Notes: a model not told the origin generated them from the letters alone. A DNA stretch of 64,000 nucleotides from JBFLYC01 sp040756735 (GCA_040756735.1 JBFLYC010000016.1:1-64000); one strand, 5' to 3'; positions 54,915 through 63,270 are shown, counted from the first letter of the stretch. Numbers and translations are program-made.

Positions 54915-55949
54915 TTACTTATAATGTTCCTCCAGCAAATCCGAAAGATATTTGGTAATAAATTCAACCATTGAAGATGCTTTAGGATACATCATACGAG
55001 TAGGTCCTAAAATACCGACGGTTCCCAAAACTCTGCCATCAAGTTTGTAGGTGGCATTTATAATGCTGCAATTATGGATACCTTGGTATTTATTCTCTCC
55101 CCCAATGGAAATTGTTAATCCTTTCTCACTGCTTGTTTCTTGAAGTATTTTGCATAAAACAGACTGCTCATCAATTAATACCAACAGGTTGCGAAGCCTC
55201 TCCACATCCTTGAACTCAGGCTGACTAAGAATGTTTAAGGTGCCTCCTATAAAGACCCTTTTTTCTTTGGAATTATTCAGAGCATCTTCCAAGTCTTCCA
55301 AAATTAATTTTACCAATCTCTTATAGCCAGCCAGTTCAAAATAAATCTCATTTAACACAGTTCTGTTAATTTCCTGAAGCCTGTATCCTCTAAGTTTTTC
55401 TGTGAGAATATCAGATATAGCCCTTAAGGTATCAACATCGTTAGTAATAGTCGAGGAAACAACCTTGCTGTCAATAATACCCTTGTCAGAAATTAAGACT
55501 ACTAAAATCTTTTCCTGATCCAGGGGAAGCAACTGAATTTGTTTAACCACAGATTCCGACACCATAGGGCACACAGCCACGGCCAAATAACTGGTAAGAT
55601 GTGATAATACTTCGCTCGTCTTTTTAAATAAGTTCTCCATATGCTGCATATTCTCTTTTAGCTGAATATAGATGTATTGCTCTTCAGAGCCGGAAATTCG
55701 AGGCTTTTTCATCAAAAAGTCAACATAATATCGGTATCCTTTATCAGAAGGCACCCTACCGCTTGATGTATGAGGTTGTTCAATATAACCCATTTCCTCC
55801 AAATCAGCCATTTCATTCCTAATAGTTGCCGAACTGACACCCAAGTTATATTTTCTTGCAATGGTGCGAGAGCCAACGGGTTCTGCCGTAGTTACGTAAT
55901 CCTGGATGATTGCATGCAACACTTTCTTTTTTCTTTCATCCATCTGCAT
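54915..55949 (-). CDS. hrcA: Heat-inducible transcription repressor HrcA
   Basis: Repressor of class I heat-shock genes that binds CIRCE and needs chaperonin for activity in B. subtilis. The N-terminal winged helix (MDERKKKVLHAIIQDYVTTA, GVSSATIRNEMADLEEMGYI, PHTSSGRVPSDKGYRYYV) is followed by the GAF-like and inserted dimerisation domains (about 100-340). The longest frame begins at 56015 and runs through the CIRCE, so it cannot be right; AGAGGTG 5 bases before ATG 55949 sets the start. It is first in the operon, directly behind the operator it should bind, so it represses itself. Confidence 0.97.
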   Translation of the reverse strand: MQMDERKKKVLHAIIQDYVTTAEPVGSRTIARKYNLGVSSATIRNEMADLEEMGYIEQPHTSSGRVPSDKGYRYYVDFLMKKPRISGSEEQYIYIQLKENMQHMENLFKKTSEVLSHLTSYLAVAVCPMVSESVVKQIQLLPLDQEKILVVLISDKGIIDSKVVSSTITNDVDTLRAISDILTEKLRGYRLQEINRTVLNEIYFELAGYKRLVKLILEDLEDALNNSKEKRVFIGGTLNILSQPEFKDVERLRNLLVLIDEQSVLCKILQETSSEKGLTISIGGENKYQGIHNCSIINATYKLDGRVLGTVGILGPTRMMYPKASSMVEFITKYLSDLLEEHYK

Positions 55950-55966
55950 GTTAGCACCTCTTCCTG

Positions 55967-55993
55967 TTAGCACTCTCCATCGTTGAGTGCTAA
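55967..55993 (-). promoter_or_regulatory. CIRCE operator
   Basis: A perfect match to the consensus TTAGCACTC-N9-GAGTGCTAA. It lies between the promoter and the hrcA start, covering the predicted transcription start region, so HrcA binding should block the whole hrcA-chaperonin-grpE-dnaK-dnaJ operon. A further half-site (GAGGTGCTAA) overlaps the hrcA ribosome binding site at 55951-55960. Confidence 0.97.
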
Positions 55994-56005
55994 GATTACA
56001 ATTAA

Positions 56006-56035
56006 AAAATACCACTGAATGCCTGTTTTTGTCAA
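56006..56035 (-). promoter_or_regulatory. Promoter of the hrcA-dnaK operon
   Basis: TTGACA, 18-bp spacer and TATTTT on the minus strand, placing the transcription start at or just before the CIRCE element. The -10 is a 4-of-6 match. Confidence 0.65.
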
Positions 56036-56042
56036 GGCATTG

Positions 56043-57182
56043 TCACACGAATTCCTGAAAAACCACATTTCCCAAGGGAATACCTTTTTCTGTTAATTTA
56101 ATGTTTCCCTTCTCAACAACCAACAAGTCATAACTGGCCAGTCTTTCCATGGCCCCGGCATACTTCTTGATGGGAGAGACACCAAATCTATCGTGAAACT
56201 CAGCAATATTTACTCCTTCCATGAGCCTTAACCCCATGAACATGGTCTCTGCCATCTCGTCTTCAATAGTCAGGTCTATAATTTCATCTATAGGTCTTAA
56301 ACCCTTTTCCAGCTGAAAAATATAATTGTCTAAACCCCTAACATTATAATACCTCTTACCAGAAAAATATGATCCAGCGCCGCTGCCTATACCTATATAG
56401 TAGTTATTTGTCCAATATACAAGATTGTGCTGAGAACCCCTTTGGGGAAGGCTGTAGTTAGAAATCTCATAATGGATATACCCTTGACCCTGCAGTATAT
56501 CCTTGGCACTTTCATACATTTGCAGCGCTTGGCTTTCATCAGGCAAATTCAGGCTGCCTGCAAGCTTTTGGCTGCCCCATGGCGTCAGGTCGTCCAGGGA
56601 CAAACCATAAACCGCAATGTGTTCAGGCTCAAGTCTTATGACACCATTAAGGGTGTCCAACCATGTATCTATAGTCTGCCCAGGCAAACCATAAATTAAA
56701 TCGACATTAATATTACCCCACCCTACTTTCCTAGCCATATTAAATGCTGATAAAGCCGTCTTAGCATCATGGATTCTGCCCATGTCTTTAAGAAGGGCAT
56801 CGTTTAAAGATTGAATACCTAATGATAACCTGTTAAAACCCGCGCTCTTCAAAGCAGTCAATTTTTCAATGGACAGTGTTCCAGGATTAGCCTCAATTGT
56901 AGCTTCAATAACTTTAGTACTATCAAGGTAAGAATATATGGTCTTGGCCAGACTGACCAGCTGTTCAGAAGTCAATACTGTAGGGGTGCCCCCTCCAAGG
57001 TAAAGGGTTGTTATTTCATCCAAGCACACTTCACCTGCTGCTAATTCCAATTCTTTTGCCAAGCAGGCCAAATAATCCTCTACCCGCCTGTTTTGGGCGG
57101 GTAGAGGATATGAATTAAAATCACAGTAATTGCATTTAGCTAAACAAAAGGGTAGATGAACATAAATCGCCTTAATCTTCAT
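56043..57182 (-). CDS. hemW: Heme chaperone HemW (radical SAM)
   Basis: Radical-SAM family protein formerly called HemN-like; relatives carry heme to target proteins rather than acting as coproporphyrinogen dehydrogenase. The 4Fe-4S motif is CLAKCNYCDF (Cys 13, 17, 20), without the extra Cys of true HemN. Further signatures are LYLGGGTPTVL, EANPGTLS, FNRLSLGIQS and DLIYGLPGQT, and a C-terminal HemN_C domain follows. At 379 aa it is full length. It overlaps the lepA stop by 11 bp and ends just upstream of the hrcA promoter. Confidence 0.94.
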   Translation of the reverse strand: MKIKAIYVHLPFCLAKCNYCDFNSYPLPAQNRRVEDYLACLAKELELAAGEVCLDEITTLYLGGGTPTVLTSEQLVSLAKTIYSYLDSTKVIEATIEANPGTLSIEKLTALKSAGFNRLSLGIQSLNDALLKDMGRIHDAKTALSAFNMARKVGWGNINVDLIYGLPGQTIDTWLDTLNGVIRLEPEHIAVYGLSLDDLTPWGSQKLAGSLNLPDESQALQMYESAKDILQGQGYIHYEISNYSLPQRGSQHNLVYWTNNYYIGIGSGAGSYFSGKRYYNVRGLDNYIFQLEKGLRPIDEIIDLTIEDEMAETMFMGLRLMEGVNIAEFHDRFGVSPIKKYAGAMERLASYDLLVVEKGNIKLTEKGIPLGNVVFQEFV

Positions 57183-58980
57183 CTAAACTCAACACCGCCA
57201 TGAAAGCTTCCTGTGGAATCTCCACATTGCCGATTTGTTTCATGCGTTTTTTGCCTTCCTTTTGTTTTTCCAGGAGTTTCTTTTTCCTGGTAATATCCCC
57301 GCCATAACATTTATCAATAACATTTTTGCGCAAGGCTTTGACATTAGTCCTGGCAATTACCTTGCTGCCAATGGCTGCCTGGATTGGAATTTCAAATAAA
57401 TGTCTGGGTATCAAGTCTTTTAGCTTCCTGGCAATATTTTGACCTCTATAGTAGGATTTCTCCCTATGAACTATAAAAGATAGAGCATCTACTATTTGAC
57501 CGTTAACAAGGACATCCATTTTCACCAGGTCTGTACCTTTATAGCCATGGAGCTCATAATCCAATGATGCATAACCCCTGGTCCTGGACTTTAACATATC
57601 AAAAAAATCATAAATAATTTCAGCTAAAGGAAGGTAGTAGGTTAACATAGCTCGATTAGGAGACAAATACTCCATTGTTTCGTATTCGCCTCTTTTGTCC
57701 TGACACAACTCCATCACAGCGCCTACATACTCATTGGGAACCATGATTGTAGCCTTGACAAAGGGTTCCCTGATTTCTTCAACCTCGTTAATAGGAGGCA
57801 GATTGGCAGGATTGTCAATTCTAACCATTGTACCGTCACTTTTATATACTTCATATATTACACTAGGGGCAGTTGCCAACAAGTTTAGCTTGAACTCCCT
57901 CTCTAACCTCTCCTGAATAATTTCCATGTGTAAAAGACCTAAAAAACCACATCTAAATCCAAACCCAAGAGCCACTGATGTCTCTGGTTCAAATTTTAGA
58001 GCAGCGTCATTTAGCTGAAGCTTTTCCAGGGCTTCTTTTAAGTCTTCATAATCTTCACTATCAACTGGATACAACCCACAATACACCATGCTTGTAACCT
58101 TACGGTATCCAGGTAAAGGCGCAGCAGCAGGCTTAAGGGCATCTGTAATAGTGTCACCCACTTGTGTATCTTTTACATTTTTAATACTAGCTGTCAAAAA
58201 CCCAACCTCTCCGGGATTTAATTCTTCAACTATCCTCATGGCAGGAGTAAATACTCCCACTTCATTAACCTCAAACTGCTTATTGGTGGCCATCATTTTA
58301 ATCTTCATGCCCTTTCTCGCTGAACCTTCCATGATTCGGATAAAGGGTATTGCTCCTTTATAGGAATCATAGAGTGAATCAAAAATGAGAGCCTGCAGGG
58401 GGTTCTCCTTTTTTCCCGCCGGATGAGGTATTTTTCGAATAATTGCCTCCAGTATTTGCTCTGTACCTTGTCCCGTCTTGGCTGATGTCAGAACAGCATC
58501 GGATGTATCAAGACCAATAATTTCTTCAATTTCCTCCTTCACTCGCTCCGGTTCAGCGCTAGGCAGATCGATTTTATTAATAACAGGAATAATCTCTAAA
58601 TCATGCTCTAATGCTAAATAAACGTTGGCCAGGGTTTGAGCTTCTATCCCTTGTGCGGCATCGACTACCAGCAGGGCGCCCTCGCAAGCAGCCAGGCTTC
58701 TGGAAACTTCATAGGTAAAGTCAACATGTCCCGGAGTGTCTATTAGATTTAATAGATACTCCTGACCGTCTTTGGCTTTATATACCATCCTTACAGCCTG
58801 CAGCTTTATGGTAATACCCCTTTCCCTTTCTAAGTCCATCTGGTCCAAAAGCTGCTCGGACATATCCCTTTCACTGACAGCCCCCGTAAACTGAAGGATG
58901 CGATCCGCTAGAGTAGACTTTCCATGGTCTATATGAGCTATTATACAGAAATTCCTAATTCTTTCCTGGGGTATACTCAA
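57172..58980 (-). CDS. lepA: Elongation factor 4 (LepA)
   Basis: Ribosome-associated translational GTPase. The G domain has AHIDHGKSTLADRIL, the switch region RERGITIKLQ, DTPGHVDFTYEVSR and NKIDLPSAEPERV. Domains II, III and V match EF-G-like factors. The LepA-specific C-terminal domain has RAMLTYYLPLAEIIYDFFD, the LIPRHLFEIPIQAAIGSK block and KKRMKQIGNVEIPQEAF. At 602 aa it is full length. It has a promoter at 59013 and is co-transcribed with hemW. Confidence 0.97.
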   Translation of the reverse strand: MSIPQERIRNFCIIAHIDHGKSTLADRILQFTGAVSERDMSEQLLDQMDLERERGITIKLQAVRMVYKAKDGQEYLLNLIDTPGHVDFTYEVSRSLAACEGALLVVDAAQGIEAQTLANVYLALEHDLEIIPVINKIDLPSAEPERVKEEIEEIIGLDTSDAVLTSAKTGQGTEQILEAIIRKIPHPAGKKENPLQALIFDSLYDSYKGAIPFIRIMEGSARKGMKIKMMATNKQFEVNEVGVFTPAMRIVEELNPGEVGFLTASIKNVKDTQVGDTITDALKPAAAPLPGYRKVTSMVYCGLYPVDSEDYEDLKEALEKLQLNDAALKFEPETSVALGFGFRCGFLGLLHMEIIQERLEREFKLNLLATAPSVIYEVYKSDGTMVRIDNPANLPPINEVEEIREPFVKATIMVPNEYVGAVMELCQDKRGEYETMEYLSPNRAMLTYYLPLAEIIYDFFDMLKSRTRGYASLDYELHGYKGTDLVKMDVLVNGQIVDALSFIVHREKSYYRGQNIARKLKDLIPRHLFEIPIQAAIGSKVIARTNVKALRKNVIDKCYGGDITRKKKLLEKQKEGKKRMKQIGNVEIPQEAFMAVLSLDED

Positions 58981-59012
58981 AACTACATCACCTCGAAAAC
59001 CGACTAAATGAT

Positions 59013-59042
59013 ATTATATCATTGTCACACTTTGTCAAGCAA
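59013..59042 (-). promoter_or_regulatory. Promoter of lepA-hemW
   Basis: TTGCTT, 18-bp spacer and a perfect TATAAT on the minus strand, about 33 bp before the lepA start. Confidence 0.55.
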
Positions 59043-59070
59043 CTATTATCAATAATCAAAATGCTCCTAA

Positions 59071-60648
59071 TCAGGTTGCTCTCCAAAACCTTAACGAAGG
59101 GAATCTCCGTTCTAACATGTCAAGGACCAGGGTTAACTCCTCCATCTTAAATAAATAGGCTAATAAAACATAGACTAAAACTCCTAGAGCTACCCCTGTA
59201 ATAACCTGTAAACCCTGCATTAGTTTCAAGGAAATATTTACAAAACTCTCAAAATACAGTACCCCTGCATAGGTTATAACTCCCATTATACCTGACGCTG
59301 TCAAACTTTTAAGAAAGGAAGTCGAGATTCTCCAACCACCATAACTGCCGATTTTCATCTTGAGGATAAGCATCAAGAATACCAAGTTAAACCCTCCCGC
59401 AATGGAATAAGCCAGGGCCAAACCGCCATGTCCCATGGGTTTTATTAATAAAAAATTTAATAAGATGTTTATAGCAATGGTTACAATCCCAACTGCAACA
59501 GGAGTCCTGGTATCCTGTATAGCATAAAATGTCCTGTTAAGGACCTGTATCCCTGAATATGCGAATATTCCCAAGGAATAAAAGAAAACTGCTATTGAAG
59601 TAGCAATGGTGCTTTCAGGGGTAAACTGCCCTTGTTCAAACAAAAATCTTACAAGGGGAACTTTTAAAGCCATTAACCCGGCCGCAGCTGGAAGCGTAAC
59701 AAAAAATACTGAACGTAACCCTAAGGAAGTGGAATTTTTAAAATTTACCATTTCCCCCCTTGCCGCATAGGTAGTTAGGGTTGGAAATACTGCTATAGCA
59801 ACTGAAATACCAAAGACGGCAATGGGAAGCTGCATTAACCTCTGCCCTGTCCTTAAGGCTGCCACAATACCTGCATCTAAGTTTGAAGCAAGGTTTTGAT
59901 TTACGAACAAGTTAATTTGTGCAACAGACAACCCAATAAACACCGGCAAAATCAATACAAGGATTTTCTTAATACCAGGATGATTCAAATTAAAGCTAAA
60001 ATGATAGTGGAAGCCTTTTCTAAGAATGATGGGAAGCTGCACAAAAAAATTAGCCATGGCGCCCACCACAACTCCAATAGAGAAACCCATTATGCCCAAT
60101 TTTAGTGACAAAAGCCATCCTACAGCTATAATGGATAAGTTGTAGAGCACTGAACCTATGGCAGGAGCCAAAAAGTGCTTGTAGGAGTTAAGGATACCTA
60201 CAGAAATGCCGCTTAAAACCATAAAAAAGGTCTGAGCAAACATAACTCGGGTAAGCAATATAGTCAATTCAGTTGTCTGCGGATCAAAGCCTGGAACCAA
60301 AATCCGTATTAAGGTGGGTGTATATATCAATCCTAAAGTTACACCTACAACAAGCAAAAGCATTATGGAATTAAAAAGTATACTTGCCACCTGCCAGGCT
60401 TCTTCTTCCTTATGATTAGCCAGGTAACTCGAAAACACCGGGATAAAGGCTGAACTCAGCGCCCCACCTACTAAGATCATATACAAGAAGTCAGGAATGG
60501 AAAAAGCAGCATTGTAAGCATCGGTTAGCCTGCCTTGTCCAAATTCATAATATATTACAACATCACGCAAATAACCAAGAACTCTTGAAATTATCATGGA
60601 AACCATAATAATTCCGGCAGCCCTTGCGACTCTTGTACCTTCAGCCAT
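59071..60648 (-). CDS. murJ: Lipid II flippase MurJ (MviN)
   Basis: Polytopic membrane protein (about 14 helices, 525 aa) that moves lipid II across the membrane for wall synthesis. N-terminal signatures are GIIMVSMIISRVLGYLRDVV and GQGRLTDAYNAAFSIPDFLY, followed by GGALSSAFIPVFSSYL. Further on are AVAIAVFPTL, FLFEQGQF and the FYAIQDTRTPV segment. AGAGGT 5 bases before ATG 60648 sets the start; the longer frame opens in the palindrome at 60671. It is flanked by the one-helix hypothetical gene upstream and lepA downstream. Confidence 0.95.
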   Translation of the reverse strand: MAEGTRVARAAGIIMVSMIISRVLGYLRDVVIYYEFGQGRLTDAYNAAFSIPDFLYMILVGGALSSAFIPVFSSYLANHKEEEAWQVASILFNSIMLLLVVGVTLGLIYTPTLIRILVPGFDPQTTELTILLTRVMFAQTFFMVLSGISVGILNSYKHFLAPAIGSVLYNLSIIAVGWLLSLKLGIMGFSIGVVVGAMANFFVQLPIILRKGFHYHFSFNLNHPGIKKILVLILPVFIGLSVAQINLFVNQNLASNLDAGIVAALRTGQRLMQLPIAVFGISVAIAVFPTLTTYAARGEMVNFKNSTSLGLRSVFFVTLPAAAGLMALKVPLVRFLFEQGQFTPESTIATSIAVFFYSLGIFAYSGIQVLNRTFYAIQDTRTPVAVGIVTIAINILLNFLLIKPMGHGGLALAYSIAGGFNLVFLMLILKMKIGSYGGWRISTSFLKSLTASGIMGVITYAGVLYFESFVNISLKLMQGLQVITGVALGVLVYVLLAYLFKMEELTLVLDMLERRFPSLRFWRAT

Positions 60649-60670
60649 TTTGTACCTCTCGTCAAATATT

Positions 60671-60692
60671 AGGGACAATGCTCATTGTCCCT
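60671..60692. repeat. AGGGACAATG palindrome in the murJ leader
   Basis: A perfect 10-bp inverted repeat AGGGACAATG-CT-CATTGTCCCT, about 22 bp upstream of the murJ start. It shares the GGGACA/TGTCCC arms of the dispersed family. Confidence 0.7.
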
Positions 60693-60746
60693 TACCATTT
60701 TGTCCAAACTCAGCATACCAGTAAAAATCTATTCTGCCAAGCATAA

Positions 60747-60974
60747 CTAAAAGTTCTTAACTTTTCTTAATAAATCTTTGATGAAACTTAAATCCATTTC
60801 TTTTATTATATCAAAAATCTGCAATTCAAGTATGTTTTCAGTTATCCTCATATTTACAATTGTATTTGTCTCAAGTCCAACCATTTGATGAAAAACTGCC
60901 GACACCCAATTAAGAGCGAAAAGTATAACTATGAAAAATACTAGCAAGGTAATTAAGTACTTAAAGTTAATCAT
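60747..60974 (-). CDS. Hypothetical small one-helix membrane protein
   Basis: I do not recognise a family. The protein is about 75 residues, with an N-terminal membrane helix (about 5-27, YLITLLVFFIVILFALNWV), a short extracytoplasmic part and a basic C-terminal end (LLRKVKNF). AGGTG lies nine bases before the ATG at 60974. It sits between spoIIP and murJ, on the same strand as both. That it is real rests on the ribosome binding site, the membrane-segment pattern and its fit in the gap. Confidence 0.6.
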   Translation of the reverse strand: MINFKYLITLLVFFIVILFALNWVSAVFHQMVGLETNTIVNMRITENILELQIFDIIKEMDLSFIKDLLRKVKNF

Positions 60975-61025
60975 CCTGGGCATCACCTGTACTATAAAAT
61001 TTATATCTATACCATTACCCTTTTA

Positions 61026-61054
61026 AACAAAAAAAATACCGGATAACCGGTATT
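61026..61054 (-). terminator. Terminator of spoIIP
   Basis: A perfect 8-bp stem AATACCGG-TTAT-CCGGTATT, immediately followed on the minus strand by TTTTTTTTG. It overlaps the spoIIP stop codon. Confidence 0.92.
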
Positions 61055-62165
61055 AAAAGGTGTTTTCTTGCCGTAAATCCAACAAAACTTCATATAAAAC
61101 ATGGGCTAAAGCTTCTGCAGACCTTTTGGCCTCTTCCAAGCTGTTCTGGGTACAGCCAACTTCAACCAGCAGTGACCTTTCGTGTAAATGTTGGTTATAC
61201 CTGCCGGTTTGAACCCTAACAGCTTTTAATAAACCTGGATATAGTTTATCCATTTTGTATCCTATCATCTTTGCAAACTGCCAATTTTGCTGCCATTTGG
61301 GGTGCTCCAAACGGTTGTCGCTGCCAACTATAAGCAGTATCTTAGCCATATTAACTCCAGTTGATGTAGTAACAACTCCCTTTTCAGGCAAACCAGCATC
61401 TCTATGTATGTCTAAAACCACCTGAATTGAAGGATTTTCTTTGAGAATTTTTTTTACTGTTTCTGCAGAGTTTATATAGGATTTTTCCCAATTTGGATAA
61501 TCATGAATTGTCGTAGACCTTATGGACTGTATCCCATATGTTTTAAGGAGCACTTGTTCTAAGTGTGCTGCAACTTTTTCCACGCCACCATTCTTACCTT
61601 CAACTTTTTTTGTTCCATCTGTTGGTTCATAAGTTTCAGAGTTGTGAGTATTATAAATTAATACTAAAGGGTTACTAGATAAATCTAATATATCTCTTTG
61701 AGGATTAATCAACTGGGCCTCCTTGCTTCTTCGCTCTAATTCTTCAAAGAAGCGCCTTTCTTCTTCAGTTAGGCCTGGTGACTCACTGATAATCTCATCT
61801 TTGCCCTCCATTTCAACGGTTTTTATAAAGGTTATTTCTGATCCTAACAGAGACTTGGGGTTTTTTATGTCAAGGCTGGCAATACTGGCAAAAACTTTTT
61901 GTGCCAACTTGTCCCCTGAGGTATAATTCTCACCTGTTGTGGCAATATCCATGCCTATCAGGGGCAGGGCCATGTTTAAGATTAACTTCTGGGAATCTGT
62001 AAAAGCGCCTAATACACTTGTAGTTACAGTCGATTCTAATCGTTTATTGTTGGCATTTGCGCCAAAACTCCCTATTAATATGCCAAATACAAAGAATAAT
62101 ACTATGAGTAGAGACGATATTAATATAGATATCTTATAGCTTCTTCTTCTGTAATATCTCCCCAT
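61053..62165 (-). CDS. spoIIP: Stage II sporulation protein P (SpoIIP)
   Basis: Zinc amidase/endopeptidase that with SpoIID and SpoIIM drives engulfment of the forespore. A membrane anchor (about 12-35 from ATG 62165) precedes a linker and the SpoIIP amidase domain (about 165-365) with LVLIYNTHNSETYEP, VLDIHRDAG (zinc ligands) and SLLVEVG (catalytic Glu). AGGAGGAG is 5 bases before ATG 62165. In Bacillus, gpr lies just upstream; here a holin-like gene takes that place. It ends in a strong terminator. Confidence 0.95.
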   Translation of the reverse strand: MGRYYRRRSYKISILISSLLIVLFFVFGILIGSFGANANNKRLESTVTTSVLGAFTDSQKLILNMALPLIGMDIATTGENYTSGDKLAQKVFASIASLDIKNPKSLLGSEITFIKTVEMEGKDEIISESPGLTEEERRFFEELERRSKEAQLINPQRDILDLSSNPLVLIYNTHNSETYEPTDGTKKVEGKNGGVEKVAAHLEQVLLKTYGIQSIRSTTIHDYPNWEKSYINSAETVKKILKENPSIQVVLDIHRDAGLPEKGVVTTSTGVNMAKILLIVGSDNRLEHPKWQQNWQFAKMIGYKMDKLYPGLLKAVRVQTGRYNQHLHERSLLVEVGCTQNSLEEAKRSAEALAHVLYEVLLDLRQENTF

Positions 62166-62262
62166 TGGTTCTCCTCCTACTGCAGCCATCTTCCATGACT
62201 ATACTATAAAATTATATTCCTCCTGGATTGTATTTATGACCAATTTTTTTAAAATAATGAAA

Positions 62263-62313
62263 GGGGACACACCTCAATCCCACTTCCTACTTCTAGTATT
62301 GAGGAATGTCCCC
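62263..62313. repeat. GGGGACA...TGTCCCC palindrome upstream of spoIIP
   Basis: Arms GGGGACACACCTCAAT and ATTGAGGAATGTCCCC pair except for a 2-base mismatch. The 19-base loop (cccacttcctacttctagt) resembles the block seen near 24.2 kb. It lies between the spoIIP start and the holin-like gene. Confidence 0.8.
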
Positions 62314-62318
62314 CAGAT

Positions 62319-62357
62319 TAAAGATTAGTCCATGGAGTCCATGGACTAAATTCTTTA
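62319..62357 (-). terminator. Hairpin at the end of the holin-like gene
   Basis: Stem TTAGTCCATGG / CCATGGACTAA extended by TAAAGA / TCTTTA, about 17 bp in all, starting at the stop codon of the 62355 gene. There is no long T-run, so it may be a terminator or an mRNA-stabilising structure. Confidence 0.5.
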
Positions 62358-62687
62358 ACGCAATTCTGTGGGAACAAAGGCATCCATTATTCCTATTACA
62401 AAAGCTGCCAACAAGGCTCCAATGATTGTTACATTTAAGTAAGCGGGTATTATAAAACTTGCAACATATATAACAATTGCAGCTGTTAAAAAGCCCACAA
62501 TACCCCGGCTTTGTGGAGATATCTTTTTTCCACCAATAAAGGTCTCTACCAGATACCCCAGAACTGCTATTACTACGGCAGCTATCAAAGCGCCTATAAA
62601 ACCAGCTACCTGTATACCAGGCAACAACCACGCAACTAACATTAAAACAAGAGCAGACACCACAAATCTTACTGCCATCCCTAACAT
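62355..62687 (-). CDS. Phage holin-like small membrane protein (Phage_holin_4_2/YvlD type)
   Basis: About 110 residues with four hydrophobic segments (AVRFVVSALVLMLVAWLLPG, FIGALIAAVVIAVLGYLVE, GFLTAAIVIYVASFI and a last one from ITIIGALL-like residues). This is the pattern of the YvlD/phage_holin_4_2 family common on bacterial chromosomes. Despite the name, no prophage genes are near. GAGGGGGTG lies before ATG 62687. It occupies the place where gpr stands in Bacillus, between rpsT and spoIIP. Function unknown. Confidence 0.82.
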   Translation of the reverse strand: MLGMAVRFVVSALVLMLVAWLLPGIQVAGFIGALIAAVVIAVLGYLVETFIGGKKISPQSRGIVGFLTAAIVIYVASFIIPAYLNVTIIGALLAAFVIGIMDAFVPTELR

Positions 62688-62779
62688 AATTATCACCCCC
62701 TCACATTTAAGCATTTATAATATTGGTTCCCAATTAAATAACTAAATATACTTATTCACCAAAGTTATATGCAGTTGCA

Positions 62780-62825
62780 GGTACAGTTTTCTGCAGGAAT
62801 TGAAGTGCTGGTACAGTTTTCTTGC
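62780..62825. repeat. Direct repeats upstream of rpsT
   Basis: GGTACAGTTTTCT occurs at 62780-62792 and 62810-62822, 30 bp apart and both followed by TGC or TTGC. The second copy touches the rpsT -35 element. It could be a regulator site or a leftover duplication. Confidence 0.45.
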
Positions 62826-62850
62826 TTTTTTATTTTATACATGGTAAAAT
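62822..62850 (+). promoter_or_regulatory. Promoter of rpsT
   Basis: TTGCTT, 17-bp spacer and TAAAAT, about 30 bp ahead of the rpsT ribosome binding site. Confidence 0.6.
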
Positions 62851-62897
62851 ACATTTTGTTAATTAAAGGATTTTTCGTCAACAAGGAGGTGTAATAG

Positions 62898-63164
62898 ATG
62901 CCCAACATTAAGTCCGCGGAAAAAAGACTGGAGATCTCTCGCCGTAACAAATTGAGAAACATGGCAGCAAAATCTGCCGTTAAGACAGTAATAAAAAAAT
63001 TTGAAAGTGCCGTCGCTTCTGGAGACCAAGACCAGGCCCAGCTAGCTCATAAGGAAGTTGTGAGGTCACTGGATAAAGCAGTTTCCAAGGGGTTTATACA
63101 TAAAAATACCGCCGCCAGGAAAAAATCAAGGTTAAGCAAAAAATTAAAAGCAACTATTAGCTAG
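62898..63164 (+). CDS. rpsT: 30S ribosomal protein S20
   Basis: Small basic ribosomal protein (88 aa) binding 16S rRNA. The sequence opens PNIKSAEKRLEISRRNKLRN and ends RKKSRLSKKLKATIS, with the FIHKNTAARKKSRL motif. AAGGAGGTG gives a textbook ribosome binding site before ATG 62898. It is one of few plus-strand genes here, opposite holA, as in Bacillus. A terminator follows at 63166. Confidence 0.97.
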   Translation: MPNIKSAEKRLEISRRNKLRNMAAKSAVKTVIKKFESAVASGDQDQAQLAHKEVVRSLDKAVSKGFIHKNTAARKKSRLSKKLKATIS

Positions 63165-63165
63165 G

Positions 63166-63192
63166 GACCTCCAATGAGGTCTTTTCCTATTT
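63166..63192 (+). terminator. Terminator of rpsT
   Basis: Stem GACCTC-CAAT-GAGGTC, followed by TTTTCCTATTTTT, beginning one base after the rpsT stop. Confidence 0.8.
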
Positions 63193-63270
63193 TTAACATC
63201 TTTTTTGCATAAATGTTAATCCTTTGGAAAAACTAGACACTAAGGAACATGGAAAGGAGGCTCATTGCAC

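Noticed and set aside
55951..55975. A second complete CIRCE operator next to the first
   Set aside because: Only one arm (with a one-base insertion) is repeated; there is no matching left arm at N9 spacing, so it is recorded as a half-site only.
62293..62631. A 112-codon minus-strand frame rich in Cys and Asn
   Set aside because: It overlaps the holin-like gene in another frame and runs through two hairpins; the overlapping frame has the ribosome binding site and membrane helices.
62355..62687. Prophage remnant because of the holin-like gene
   Set aside because: No lysin, integrase, attachment site or other phage gene is near; this family is common on chromosomes outside prophages.
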